64,000 nucleotides of DNA. It comes from Muscardinus avellanarius. Lineage: Eukaryota; Chordata; Mammalia; Rodentia; Gliridae. Below are positions 42,965-53,360 of this stretch, in pieces (position 1 is the stretch's first letter; the number at the start of each line of letters is the position of its first letter). The notes beneath the pieces were generated by a model, which was not told where the DNA came from, searched no databases, and was given only the letters and a program-made list of their open reading frames with translations. The position numbers and the translations under genes were made by a program. The stretch lies in assembly GCA_963383645.1 (NCBI GenBank), contig OY726569.1, positions 79,638,211 through 79,702,210 on the forward strand, in the 5' to 3' direction.

Positions 42965-43310
42965 CTTGAGTTTTCCTTCACTTGTTTAGACTCTTGCTGA
43001 ACACCTGCTGTGTGCACAGTTTGGGATTGAGTGCTGGGGCAATTCAAAGAGGAATGAGAAGCTGATCTTGACTTGTAAGTTAGTTGGAGAGGCAGAGCTT
43101 AGGCAATAAAACATTTGAATAGTATACAAGATGATGCTTAATTAAGGGCCAAGGTAAAAAGTCCAAACAAACGTTCAGAGGAATGAGACATGACTCCAGG
43201 CTGGGATGCTGGGATAGCAGAACAAAGGAGCAAGGCCAGCGACGGACAGGGAGAGTGGAGATGACATCGTAGGTCCAGGCGCAGGAGCAAAGGTACAATC
43301 ATAGCAGAAA
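42965..43310 (-). mobile_element. L2 fragment (antisense)
   Basis: GAACACCTGCTGTGTGCACAG...GAGTGCTGGGGCAATTCAAA and the downstream GAGCAAGGCCAGCGACGG order match antisense L2. Confidence 0.55.
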
Positions 43311-43359
43311 CAAAAGTGTCCTAAGAAGACAGAATATGAGGATGCAGGGAACTTTGTGG

Positions 43360-43570
43360 ATAAGCACTTGGCTCTGGCAGCCACAAGGTCCTGGGTGTGA
43401 AGCCAGGCAGGCCATCTTTCTACCTGTGTGTCCCTGGGTCAGTTCTCTACTTGTACTAAGCCTTAATTTCCTAATCTGGGAAGTGGGAGTAATGAAAGAA
43501 ATAAAGCAGAAAAGTAGCACGTGGCCCACAGGGAGCCCTCAGTGGCAGCTGCTGATCCAGGTCTGTATGG
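43360..43570 (+). mobile_element. MIR
   Basis: CTTGGCTCTGGCAGCCACAAGG, CTGTGTGTCCCTGGGTCAGT, CTTAATTTCCTAATCTGGGA. Confidence 0.7.
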
Positions 43571-44340
43571 GGATGCCCTTGTTCCACAGAGCAGTGGAGA
43601 GAGGTGTGTGGCCAAGCTGAAACCATAACGTAAGAGCCCGAAGGGGGACTGGAAACTCGACAGCCGTGAACTAAAAGCAGTGTGTATCAGCCCCAGAATC
43701 GGATAACACGATCAAACCACAATGCTTCTCAGGTCTTTAAAGTTCTACAACAAGGCAGGACCCACTGTAAATTACTTTGTGTGATGGAGTCAAACCACAG
43801 TTTCTTTTCTTTTTCTCAGCAGACTTCACAGGAAATATACTCCTTGGTTCAGATTTGAGATAAGGCAGCGCTTCACCTTGATTCTCCTTTGCAGGACTAA
43901 CTCTATGCAGTTGCTCACTTTCTATCCTAGGCCCGTATCATCAGCAGCTTATATTTAGCAGGCACGTGGGTTTGTATTGCCCTCAAGTTAGAAGCTGAAG
44001 AGAAGGTAAATCTATTAAGACATGGCTTGTCGTCAGACTGAGACGACAATCTAAGAAAAGGAGGTGAAAGTCTCCAGGAAGATCCAGCCAAGGGGGAGGG
44101 AGAGCTTTTAAAAGGTTGTGTATTTTGCCATCAGTAATCCCCTACCAATGCTTTTACCCAATAATTATTTTAGGTTTCATGACTTTCAACCTAACCTCAG
44201 TGCCCAACAGAGAGGATCTATACTGAGGTGTCCGCATGATTTCTCAGCAGCTGTTACAATGAATAGCTTTGGCTGCCTTCCCAAGTTGACCCATTAAACT
44301 TATCAAGAAAATTGGCTTTGAGGAATTTCCCAAAGATACG
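43571..44340. other. No recognised feature
   Basis: Single-copy-looking, AT-balanced; no ORF of note. Confidence 0.4.
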
Positions 44341-44526
44341 TCTCCCCCCCCCCTCTCTTTGGGTCCTGGTATTCTATGTCTATGCTACACCACCAGTCCT
44401 TTTTATTTTTTATTTTAAAACAGAATCTCACTAAGTGGCTGAGGGTCTTAGCTAAGGCTGGCCCCAAAGCTCATGTCTCAGTATCCACCGTACTGGTATT
44501 ACAGGCATGTGTCGCTGTGCCTGGCT
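44341..44526 (-). mobile_element. B1-dID SINE, old
   Basis: C-run 44344-44352 and strongly diverged reversed dimer. Confidence 0.7.
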
Positions 44527-44729
44527 AGACCTCCATCCCATTCTAAGAGTGCATCTTCCTGGATCTTTTTGGAAAGGACTCATTTAAGGATTATGGTCAG
44601 AGGCTGTGGAAGAAGGAGTATAACCAATAGCCCAGTAGGTTATAACTTATAGCTGGTAGGTAGTCCACAAATTTAGTCTCATATTCTGAGAAAGATGGAG
44701 GCAGATATGTAATAAACCACAACACTATT

Positions 44730-44960
44730 GCCTAAGATGTACTGAGCATTTGCCATACACATACATTATCTCGCTGTCTACCCAGCAACCTTATAAAGAA
44801 GCTACTTCTGTTATCCCCATTTTACACACAAGACAACTGAGGCATGGAGAGACTAAGTAATCTGAAGGATCAGTAGTTCACAAATAATGGCAGAACTAGC
44901 GTTTAAACCCAGGGAATCTGGCTCCAGGGCTGGAGCTGTTATATACTACTGTACTACTGA
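44730..44960 (+). mobile_element. MIR
   Basis: TACTGAGCATTTGCCATACAC, TTATCCCCATTTTACACACA, GAGGCATGGAGAGACTAAGT, TTTAAACCCAGGGAATCTGG. Confidence 0.88.
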
Positions 44961-45405
44961 GACGCAAATTTTGTTCAGGAGAGGCAGAGGGAGAGGAGGC
45001 ACTGGAGAGAAGCCAGAAAGAGAAGGATGTCTCAGGAGCTTTGGCTTCAGCCTGAGGTGGTTCTACTGCATAGCAGAACTCAAGCGCAGATGGACAAGGG
45101 CATGTCCAGACAAATCTCCTGAGATAAGAAGAGTTGGGTAGCTACTTGGCCCCATCCTTTCTGTTCTGTGAGACCAGCCAGGTTCCAGTCCAGTCTGAGA
45201 TTTGTATCATGGACCTAGTCAGCCTTATTATGGAGGCCAGCTCTGGCTCATGGGGCCTCACGTCAAGTGACACTTCTGGAGGTCAGAGTGCCAAGGAACT
45301 GGACTCTGGGGCCTTGAACCCCCAGATCAACATGGAGATGTTTCAGGGCTTTTCCCTGGTCCTGTGTCAAGGCCTCCATTTTGCACTAGAGAGCTGAGCA
45401 CAGTC
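44961..45405. other. Unassigned open frame region
   Basis: A plus-strand frame at 45134-45397 (87 codons; serine- and glutamate-containing, no repeats) is open, but I see no domain or splice evidence. Confidence 0.3.
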
Positions 45406-45409
45406 TAGG

Positions 45410-45630
45410 AGGTCGGCCACTCCTGAGCTTGGCTCTCAGTCTTGGCCTGTGCTGACTTGGGGAGGTGAGCCTCCCCATGCTTCCCCGTGCCTCCCCATCT
45501 TCATCTGCCAGAGGGGATTACGATCAAACCTACGTAATACAGTTGTCTTAAGGATTAAATCAAGAATCCACATCAGTCTTATAAAGCACTCTAAGCGTGA
45601 AATAAATGTGGGTGATGGCAATTATCTACA
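45410..45630 (+). mobile_element. MIR
   Basis: CATCTTCATCTGCCAGAGGG, TTGTCTTAAGGATTAAATCA, AAGCACTCTAAGCGTGAAAT. Confidence 0.75.
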
Positions 45631-45950
45631 CCTTGTCTCCCTTTCAGCACTGATTCTAACTGTCTCGGGCACTACAAGGCACATTATCACATCCGGGTAG
45701 GGAGTGGCCTCAGGAACAAAGCCTGTGGCCCTTGCCAGGCTTCTCTTGGAAAGGAAATGGTTTCATCACCCAGCTGTCTAGGTCAGGGCCACTTTCTTCA
45801 GGGAAGGGCTCTCTGCCTTGCCAGCTCAACATGCTTGGTTACACCCAGCACCCCAGCCTCGCTCTGCCAGTCCCCAGCGTGCGAAGCCTCATGCCCACGT
45901 CCCAAGCAGAATACTCATCCATGACAGGCCTCAAATGCCACTGTCACCAG

Positions 45951-45995
45951 TGTATGTATGTATGTATGTATGTATGTATGTATGTATGTGTGTGT

Positions 45996-46031
<36 letters not shown>

Positions 46032-46032
46032 T
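45951..46032. repeat. (GTAT)n-(GA)n-(CAGA)n compound microsatellite
   Basis: Three repeat types in series just outside the tail end of the reversed SINE at 46033. Confidence 0.92.
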
Positions 46033-46092
46033 ACTGGGGACTGAATCCAGGAGCAATCTACCAGTGAGCTATACCCCAAGCTTGCTTGCTTG

Positions 46093-46151
<59 letters not shown>

Positions 46152-46267
46152 ATTTATTTATAGTCAGGATCCTGCTAAGTTGCCAAGGATAGCCTCAAAC
46201 TTGTGATGGTCTTGCCTCAGCCTCCCGAGTCGTGGGGATTACAGGGGTATGGCCACCATGCTCAGCT
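46033..46267 (-). mobile_element. B1-dID SINE with (TTTC)n linker expansion
   Basis: Right half 46033-46076, about 15 TTTC units (46092-46151) in the linker, then the left half ending GGCCACCATGCTCAGC. Confidence 0.88.
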
Positions 46268-46269
46268 AT

Positions 46270-46599
46270 GGCCTATTTTCGTCTATGGCACAGGCAAGGA
46301 GCCCATACAAGTTAGTGCCCCTGGAAAGGTCCTTGACTGCTGAATGACCATGACTGTGACCTTCAGGTAGGAGACCCTTGCATTCGAGGAAAGGCTACCC
46401 CAGGGTGCAGGCCCAGGGCAACTTCTAGGCTAGTGGGAATGTGCTTCCAAAGTCGACTTGGAAGGCTCAGAGTGAAGCTGGTGATGACAGGGCAGAGATG
46501 GAGTGACTATATCTGTGTCTACTTACTCCACAGCAGCTGTCCCAAGTGCAGTATGACCCTCCAGGAAGAGCAATTGCCACCATGCGTTGCGGAGCCAGA
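46270..46599. other. No recognised feature
   Basis: Single-copy-looking flank of a MIR. Confidence 0.4.
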
Positions 46600-46710
46600 A
46601 TCCCTTCTGTTGAACGCTGGCATGGCCCTTGTATAAACTGGGTCACCTCTGATAATCTCTGTAAGCTCTCTCTGCCTCCATTTCTCATCTAGAAAGGATA
46701 GTAATATTAG

Positions 46711-47091
46711 TGATAGGTCGGGTCCTTCCCTTCTGCCATGGGACCCCGCTGTGGGGACAGGAGGTAGAACCTTGGAAGCCAGAAGCGGGGATAGCGCGAG
46801 ACTCCAGGTGTTGCAAGACTCTAAACATCATGAGACAGATGCTAAGCATCGTGGGACTCTGGATGTCGCGAGAGAATAGACATTCCCACACTGTTAGCCC
46901 CACCCTCAATCCCCCCACTTTAAATATTGGGGTACTTCCGCTCACCTGTGTGACTGCTGACCGCATGGCTCATCTGTCCCTTCCCCCACGATTGGCAGAC
47001 CTGCCCAAAGGCACCAGTTGATTAAAGCAGCTTTTGATAACTAGGCTGGTGTTTACTTCCTTCAACACCCTCGCTCAATTTCAATGTTACA
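46711..47091 (+). mobile_element. Solo LTR of an endogenous retrovirus, 5-bp TSD
   Basis: Starts TGATAGGTCGGG and ends CAATGTTACA (TG...CA), flanked by ATTAG at 46706-46710 and 47092-47096. Length 381 bp. Internal TTTAAATA (46919-46926) and TGATTAAAGC (ATTAAA at about 47022) could be the promoter and polyadenylation motifs. No viral genes remain. The 5-bp duplication fits class I or III; I do not recognise the family. Confidence 0.82.
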
Positions 47092-47144
47092 ATTAGTATT
47101 CATCTATCCACCTTTGGGGTTGTTTTGAGGCTTCATGAATTTTT

Positions 47145-47353
47145 TTTTTTTTTTTTTGTATTGGGGATGGAACCCAAGGGCATTCTACCTCTGAGCTATA
47201 CCCCCGGCCCTATGTTATTTTATTTTTATTTGGAAACAGTCTCACTAAGCTGCAGAGGGCCTTAATGAGTTGCTGAGGCTGACCCTGAACCTACCATCCT
47301 CCTACCTCAGCCTACCAAGTACTGGGATTACAAGCATGCACCACCATGCCCCA
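47145..47353 (-). mobile_element. B1-dID SINE nested in MIR
   Basis: Target CTTCATGAATTTTT at 47131-47144, duplicated as CTTCAATGAATTTTT from 47354. Complete reversed dimer with T-run. Confidence 0.92.
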
Positions 47354-47404
47354 CTTCAATGAATTTTTATAAAAATGCTTAGAATGGTAACTAGCATGTA
47401 GCGA

Positions 47405-48672
47405 CGTTGTTAACTATTACTTCCCACATGTTAGAGATTTTAGTTCTGGACAGAGGCACATGTAAATTAGAGGGCAATCCCAGAACTTTGACTGAGTCTA
47501 TCTGACCTGAAAGTCTGCTCTCTTTGAATGCTACCATTTTGGATGAAAAAAAAACACCCTACTGTGTGTGCAGAAGCAAAGTCCTCGTTTTGACTTTGGG
47601 GACAGCAGTCCCAAAGTAGAGCACAAATATCAGACGGTGGATTTTTAATTTAGAAGCAGGCATTAAGGTACTCCTGAATAGTAGAGACTCAGGATAATTT
47701 AGCCTGGAACCCCTGTTCCTGGATCTCAGGATGATCTGGTAGACCTGCCCTTTGACCTGAATAGGACTGATGTTTGTAATACAGGAATAGGTGAAATGCC
47801 AGCCACACCTGGCTGGCCCAGAAAAAGGAAATACTTCCCACGCAGGACTGGCTTTTGCAGAGCCTGATGGCCAAGGGCCCCCAGGGAAAGGCATCCCTGG
47901 GCTGGCGCTCTAGCCTGGGTGTGGCTGCAGGAACCACCCAGAACAAACCAGAGTGAACCTGCTGCCCTTAGCCCTCCCCCGCTGCCAAGTCAAACAGAAC
48001 ACTGGGAACACAAATAGAATCATCACAATAAACCGGTTGTTGGAGCCAGACACAGGAGAACCCACTCCCTGGCACTGCCACCCCCTTCTCGGGTCCAGAC
48101 ACGATGAGGTGCTCCGAGGGCTGAGGAAGGTGTGGCCCGTGGGCATTCCTGCTCAGCAAGAAACCCTCTGGCATGCCTGGACTCACTGCCACCCACGTGG
48201 ACCGCCCCAGGAGCTCTCGCCAAGGCGGGGGAGGAAGGAGGGTCTCCCTTCCTCCAAGCACTGGATCACTGGGAAATGCCCTTCCCACCCACTCCACTTC
48301 ACTAGCGCCGCTGGTCAAAGAGGGAACTCTTCAAACACTGAAGTCCTAAAGGCATCTGGGTTTGGGAGGAATTCGTGCTGGACGTGCTTCCCAGCAGGGT
48401 CAGGTCTGCAGAGGAGAGGAGAGGAGAGGAGGGGCCAGTCGCGAGTGACAGCTTCAGATAAACCTGGGTAGAGCTCTCCTGGTAGCGGGTGAACTCAGGC
48501 AGTGCCCTCCCTCGCCTGGAGCAGGTCAGGGTCTTCCAGAACCGCCCCGCCTTCTGCTGCTTGTGCTCTGGGGCTTGTCTCTCTTTGCCTCTTGGGTCTG
48601 GGGCCAATAAGGAAATACTGGTTAGTCCCCAGGCAGGGATGCCTCTGTGTTCTTACGTCTAGGTGCCGGTAC
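47405..48672. other. Single-copy-looking stretch beside the exon candidate
   Basis: GC-rich from 47900. Several open frames on both strands; none shows a domain. A GGAGA repeat is at 48410-48430. Confidence 0.4.
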
Positions 48673-48765
48673 CTTTTCATCAAAGTCCTGGCAGATGTCA
48701 AAGATCTCCAATCTCCCTTCCATCTTTTCTTTTTCATATGTTTGAAAAAGAAGGCTAGAATCGCC
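48673..48765 (-). CDS. Candidate internal coding exon, unidentified gene
   Basis: On the minus strand the acceptor GCCTTTCCACAG is followed by 93 nt and the donor AAAAG|GTACCG. The insert is exactly 31 codons, phase 0 at both ends, open, and encodes a mixed, protein-like peptide (starts GDSSLLFQTYEKEK, ends EIFDICQDFDEK). The other frames are interrupted or less protein-like. No repeat overlaps it. The CpG island at 53 kb would be upstream for a leftward gene. I cannot name the protein. Confidence 0.5.
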
Positions 48766-48889
48766 CTGTGGAAAGGCACATTTTTGGAATGATCTCCGAG
48801 GAGGATTTCGGTGCACTCCACAGCATGGTGAGGTTGTCGGAAGAGCCAGAGGGTCTGGAAATGGACACGTGGGCAGCACTGCATCCAAG

Positions 48890-49050
48890 GACACCTTATT
48901 TAATGACTCCAGCCTCAGTTTCTTCAGTTCTCAAAATGGGCAACAGGGGAACCTAGTTCTTAGGGATCTCAGGAGGATAAAGTGAGAGCACATGAATGAG
49001 AGTGCTCCCCCCTGCCCTGTCCCATGGAAGCACTAGATAAACCTTCCTTC
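48890..49050 (+). mobile_element. MIR
   Basis: CCTCAGTTTCTTCAGTTCTC, AAAATGGGCAACAGGGGAAC, TCAGGAGGATAAAGTGAGAG. Confidence 0.75.
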
Positions 49051-49549
49051 CTGTTTTCCTTCCCCCTCCGGCCAGGGGCTTGCTGCTATGGCACCCTCCA
49101 CCAGCCTGAAGTATTGGGGGAGAGATCTTGAGATAGAATCAGACAGTAAACAACACTGTCTCATTCCAGCTCCACTCTCTGTTTCAAAATGAGGAAGATA
49201 AGGACTGCTACTCCACTGGTTTTCAGATGAGAAGATGGGTTATTTCAGCCCCTGGGGGTAAATAACATCAATGCTTTTCCATCCCAAACCAAACATGAGC
49301 AGCTTCATTCCCATGCCCAAACTGATCCAATCTAATCTATCCCCAGGTCTGTCTTTCCCATTCACCTGAACTTGAGGCTCCCTCTGTTCCCTCCACTTTA
49401 CACTCTAGACCCTCCGAGGGGTCCAGCCTGACCATTAATTCATTGCTTCCCTAGAAATGGCAGCATAAGTCCACTGCTTCCTTGCCTGCAGAAGAATCTG
49501 CATTATGGTTGGAATATGTGGTATGTGTCTCAACTATTACCTATGACTC
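49051..49549. other. No recognised feature
   Basis: Pyrimidine-richer towards 49320-49420; nothing named. Confidence 0.4.
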
Positions 49550-49733
49550 AAGGGAATGCTGGAGGTTGAATGTGGGGTGGGCGTGGGGGGATACCACCCA
49601 GCTACATCCCCAGCTTTTTGTATTTTTGAGACAAGACCGAGTTCAGTTGCTGAGGCTGGGTTTGAGCTTGTGACCCTCCTGCCTTAGCTTCTGGAGCAGC
49701 TGGCTGGATCACAGGCCTGTGCCAGCTGCCCAG
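49550..49733 (-). mobile_element. B1-dID SINE, old
   Basis: Reversed, strongly diverged (GCTACATCCCCAGCTTTTTG; CAGTTGCTGAGGCTGGG). Confidence 0.7.
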
Positions 49734-49810
49734 TGACTGTAAGTGCTGAGATTGGCTTTGTTTCACTCACTTCCTCTGATTGGAAACAGACAGCAGTTCC
49801 AAAAGGCAAA

Positions 49811-50023
49811 GCCGGGCGTGGTGGCGCACGCTTGTAATCTCAGTATTTGGAAGGCTGAGACAGGAGGATCACAGGTTCGAAGCCAGCCTCAGCCGCTTAG
49901 TGAGGCTCTCAGCAACTTAATGAGACTCTGTTTCCAAATAAAATACAAAATATTTCTGGAGGTGTAGCATGGAGGTAGAAAAGCCCCTGGGTTCCATCCC
50001 CAGCACCACACACACACAAAAAG
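49811..50023 (+). mobile_element. B1-dID SINE
   Basis: Complete dimer starting GCCGGGCGTGGTGGCGCACG; CA tail. Confidence 0.92.
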
Positions 50024-50049
50024 GACCAGATTATAGATAATAGATTATA

Positions 50050-50309
50050 GCTGGGTGTGGTGGTGCATGTCTATTAATTCTCTACCTGGGAAGCTGGGAC
50101 AGGAAGATTGTAGGTTCAAAGCCAGCTTCAGCAACTTAGAAAGCCCATGAGCAACTTACAAAGACCCTGTTTCCAAATAAAAAATAAAAGGGCTGGGAGT
50201 GTAGCTCAGAAGAATGCTTCTGGGTTCAATTCCCATTGCTGAAGAAAGAATAAAGGAAGGAAGGAAGGAAGAAAGGAAGGAAGGAAGGAAGGAAGGAAGG
50301 AAGGAAAAA
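50050..50309 (+). mobile_element. B1-dID SINE with (GGAA)n tail
   Basis: Dimer with damaged TCTATTAATTCTCTACC in place of TGTAATCCCAGTAC. Tail 50253-50306. Confidence 0.85.
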
Positions 50310-50334
50310 GATAAGCCAAGACAGGATTCGGCAC

Positions 50335-50510
50335 TCTGGGTGCAGTGGCATAGGCGTGTAACCCCAGTACTTGCGAGGTTGAGATGGGAGGAGCCTCAGC
50401 AATTTAGTGAGACCCTGTTCTAAAAAACAAAAGCCAAAATATAAAAAGGACTATGGATGTAGCTCAGAGGTAGAATGCTCCTAGGCTCAATCTTCCACAC
50501 CAAAAAAAGG
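50335..50510 (+). mobile_element. B1-dID SINE with deletion
   Basis: Left half lacks the GGTTCAAGCCAG part (GATGGGAGGAGCCTCAGC). Right half intact. Confidence 0.8.
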
Positions 50511-50932
50511 GACCAGACATAAAAAAAAAACATGATGGGGTGGATGAAAGGCGCACGGGTTCAGGAGTGCCGGCCACACAGGCAGAAGCCTGGGGAGTGG
50601 CAGCCGCGTGGGAAGGAGGTGAGGGGGACTGTTTAGAGAAGGGTGTTGGGGAAGTGAGTAAGAGGTGGGTCAGAGGACGGCGCAAGGCAATGTTGAAAGG
50701 GAATGGCTGTGCTCTGTGGGCAGGTGGTAGGATGTCTGCGTGGATGCTCAGGGAGGGCTGCTGTGGAGTCACACAGAAGGAACCCTGAGCTACTGGTCCC
50801 TCAGCAATGGAAAACGGGATTGGACATGCGCTGGTGGCGGGATGGAGGAATGCCAAGCCGGTCCTAACTGCCACTCATCTTCATGTTCTTTATGCTTCTA
50901 CTCTCTGAAACAAACTATGTCCTCACCCCTGC
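50511..50932. other. G-rich single-copy stretch
   Basis: High purine, GGGTGG-rich plus strand at 50620-50720; no gene recognised. Confidence 0.4.
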
Positions 50933-51146
50933 CACACACACACACAGTGTGGAGAATTGCGCCCAGGGCCACTGCACCTCTGAGCTACACCCCCAGCCCT
51001 ATTTTTTAGTCTTTTTTATGATTGAAACAGGGTTTCGCTGAGTTCCGAATGGCTTCACTAAGTAGCCGAGGCTGTCTGAGAACCGAATCCTCCGGTCTCA
51101 GCCTCCCGAAAGCTTAGATTACAAGCGTGCGCCACCACGCCCGGCT
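50933..51146 (-). mobile_element. B1-dID SINE
   Basis: CA-type tail remnant, then reversed dimer ending GCGCCACCACGCCCGGC. Confidence 0.88.
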
Positions 51147-51266
51147 CTTGTGTAGTACTGTGAGATAGAGTCTCTAAATTGCTCAGTCTGGCCTCAAACT
51201 TGTGATCCTTCTGCCTCGGCCTCTTGAGTAACTGGGATTGCAGGAGTGTGTCACCATGTCTGGTTA
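51147..51266 (-). mobile_element. B1 monomer, old
   Basis: Reversed left half ending GTCACCATGTCTGG; the 50933 element may have inserted at its linker. Confidence 0.75.
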
Positions 51267-51664
51267 ATGTCTTGTTTTTTTATTCCTGTAAACAATACCC
51301 CCTTGGCATTCCCCTAAAAATAAAAGGCAATTTAAATCCGGACTGTGATATCTGGAGAAAATTCAAAGTCCTGGGGCCCTCGACTGTGCCTTAGCCTCGA
51401 ACCATACATTCTGTTCAGGGCGGTTGCTTTAAAATGGCCATCGCAACCCATTACTCCTCTGCTGCTTGATCTGGTTTGGTTTACAATGTGCTGCTGCAAT
51501 CTCCCTGTAACTCTTCCCTGTTCCCTGAGCTGTGTTAAGAAAGAGGAGACTGGCACACAGATTTCTTGTACTTTGGCCGACATATAAAGACAGAATTAAG
51601 CAATGTACAAATCTTAAGCTTTAGTTGCTACTGACCTAGGGTTTTTTTTTTTCCTACGCGCTTC
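51267..51664. other. No recognised feature
   Basis: Open frames on both strands at 51332-51587 without signature; T-run at 51642. Confidence 0.4.
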
Positions 51665-51755
51665 TTTTCTTTTCTTTTCTTTTCTTAAGTACTGGGGACT
51701 GAACTCAGAGACTCATGTTTGCAAGAACTCTACCACTAAGCTACATCCCAGCCCT
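51665..51755 (-). mobile_element. ID SINE with (TTTTC)n tail
   Basis: Reversed ID keeping its middle (GAGACTCATGTTTGCAAGAAC). Confidence 0.7.
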
Positions 51756-51887
51756 GGACTTCTCATTTTTAAGAATCACAGTTCTCTTCCTTTGAGAAAA
51801 ACAGCTCTTGAATGGGATTATTAGCCACCTCTCCCTCAAGTCTTTATCATCCTTATTCCCAAAGCTATAAGAAATGAATGCCTTAAA

Positions 51888-52120
51888 CCGGGCGTGATGA
51901 CACATGCTTGTAATCCCAGCATTTGGGAGGCTGAGACCTGAGAATCGCGGTTCGCGGACAGCCTCAGCTACCTAGTGAGGCCCTCTCCAACTCAGTGAGA
52001 TCTGGTTTCAAAATAAAGAATAAAAATAGGGCAGGGGGTGTAGCTTGGATAGGTTCCACCCTTAGACCTCCCCCCCACACACACACACAAAAAAAAAAGA
52101 CAAAAGAAAAAAAAAGAAAA
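51888..52120 (+). mobile_element. B1-dID SINE, 12-bp TSD
   Basis: TSD GAATGCCTTAAA at 51876-51887 and 52121-52132. Right half shortened (GTGTAGCTTGGATAGGTTCC). Confidence 0.94.
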
Positions 52121-52146
52121 GAATGCCTTAAAGTTCTGCTGTTCAG

Positions 52147-52331
52147 TGTGTGTGTGTGTGTGGGTGGTGGTGGTGGTGGTAAGAGCCTGGGGATTGAACC
52201 CAGGGGCATTCTACCTGAGCCACATTTTGACCCCAGGTTTCGCTAAATTTCCACACCTTTTCCTGGAACCTACCATTCTTCTATCTCAGTCTCACAAATA
52301 CTGGGGTTACAGGTATGCCACAGAACCTGGC
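52147..52331 (-). mobile_element. B1-dID SINE, damaged
   Basis: TG/GGT-repeat tail, right half, and a left half with large losses. Confidence 0.75.
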
Positions 52332-52369
52332 AAGTTCTATTGCTCTTTAAATATAAAAGACAAATTCAT

Positions 52370-52510
52370 ACTTTGGAGGCTGAGACAGGAGAATCACAGG
52401 TTCGAGGCCACAGCAATTTAATGAGACCCTGTGTCAAAATAGAACACAAAAAGGGCTGGGGGTGTCGCTCAGTGGCAAAACGCCCCTGGACTCAGTCCCC
52501 AGTAACACCA
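52370..52510 (+). mobile_element. B1-dID SINE, 5'-truncated
   Basis: Begins TTTGGAGGCTGAGACAGG; right half GGTGTCGCTCAGTGGCAAAA. Confidence 0.78.
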
Positions 52511-52854
52511 CCAAAACAACCTCAAAAAAGACAAATCCAAACTTCTCTGTGATTTTCCTTGATGCTGGGGTTTATGCCAACGGCGGCAATGCTCTAAGCT
52601 TGCCTTCCCCCCTCCCATCTCTGGGCAAGGCAGTTTGGTCAGTGGTTGTTCTGTGGTCCCGGGGTCTGGCGGGAGACGTGATGAGGTAGTTCACCCAGAC
52701 AGTTATGGCCAAGCAAGGGTGGAGGGAGTGGTCTAGGTTTGGCCCTCCGTCTCTAGTCTGGCAGCACAGAGAGATCTTGGCTCAGGACCCGAGGCTGAGG
52801 CGGGCTGGGACAGCCTAAGGGGTGTCCTGGTTTTCCAGGGGCTGGGGAACCCTC
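52511..52854. other. CpG-island shore, no exon called
   Basis: A minus-strand open frame at 52733-52936 starts inside the island (first residues MELQLESAEAA). It has no convincing donor and is recorded only as a possible 5' exon. Confidence 0.3.
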
Positions 52855-53360
52855 TCTGGCCCGGGGGCGGGAGACGCCGTTCCAGAATCCGTCCTGGCTC
52901 CACCGCCGCCTCAGCACTTTCTAATTGCAGCTCCAAACAACAACAGCCTCAGTGGCAGTCATAGCAACAGGCCCCGCCCACCCGGCCTCCCTCGCGGCTG
53001 GCAGCACGTGACCTCTACGTCTGCGTGCCCCCTCCCCACGCTGAGCGGGCGGAGAGGCGGGGGATGACGTGTACGCTGGCGTCTCCATGGATATAATGCA
53101 TAGACGTCAACGTCGCTCGTGTTTAGTGTGTGTAACGTTTTTCCGTCTCCATGGGAACGTCAGGCGGCTAAACACTGGGCCCCAGCAACAGGCTTCCGAT
53201 TGGCCCGAGGCTCCAAAGGCGGAGCTCCGTCGGCCGCGCCCGCTCTGCTGTGTTGCTGTTTTGGTTGTTGTCTCCCACTTGTTTATTTCTCTGGCTGGTT
53301 TTGGAAGCTGAGGTCTAGAATCGTCGCCAAGGATGTATTTCGGGAGGAAACGTGCCCAAC
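52855..53360. promoter_or_regulatory. CpG island, likely promoter
   Basis: About 35-40 CpGs in 500 bp, while the rest of the window is strongly CpG-poor outside young SINEs and L1 5'UTRs. It is free of repeats. It contains ACGTCA or TGACGT half sites (53065-53070, 53104-53109, 53157-53162), an inverted CCAAT (ATTGG, 53199-53203), GCCCCGCCCA (52971-52980) and X-box-like sites. Direction is unclear; a short plus-strand ATG frame starts at 53332 (MYFGRKRAQRAA). Confidence 0.8.
53145..53158 (+). promoter_or_regulatory. RFX X-box motif
   Basis: GTCTCCATGGGAAC satisfies the 14-bp X-box consensus GTHNYYATRRNAAC at every position. A partial second copy (GTCTCCATGGATAT) is at 53081-53094. Confidence 0.65.

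Larger units (their letters stand above)
46600..47400 (+). mobile_element. MIR split by an LTR and a SINE
   Basis: Three pieces in one order: 46600-46710 (TGGGTCACCTCTGATAATCT, TCCATTTCTCATCTAGAAAGG), 47097-47144 and 47354-47400 (TTTATAAAAATGCTTAGAAT, GGTAACTAGCATG). Confidence 0.8.

Noticed and set aside
45134..45397. 87-codon plus-strand ORF
   Set aside because: No splice sites, domain or known similarity.
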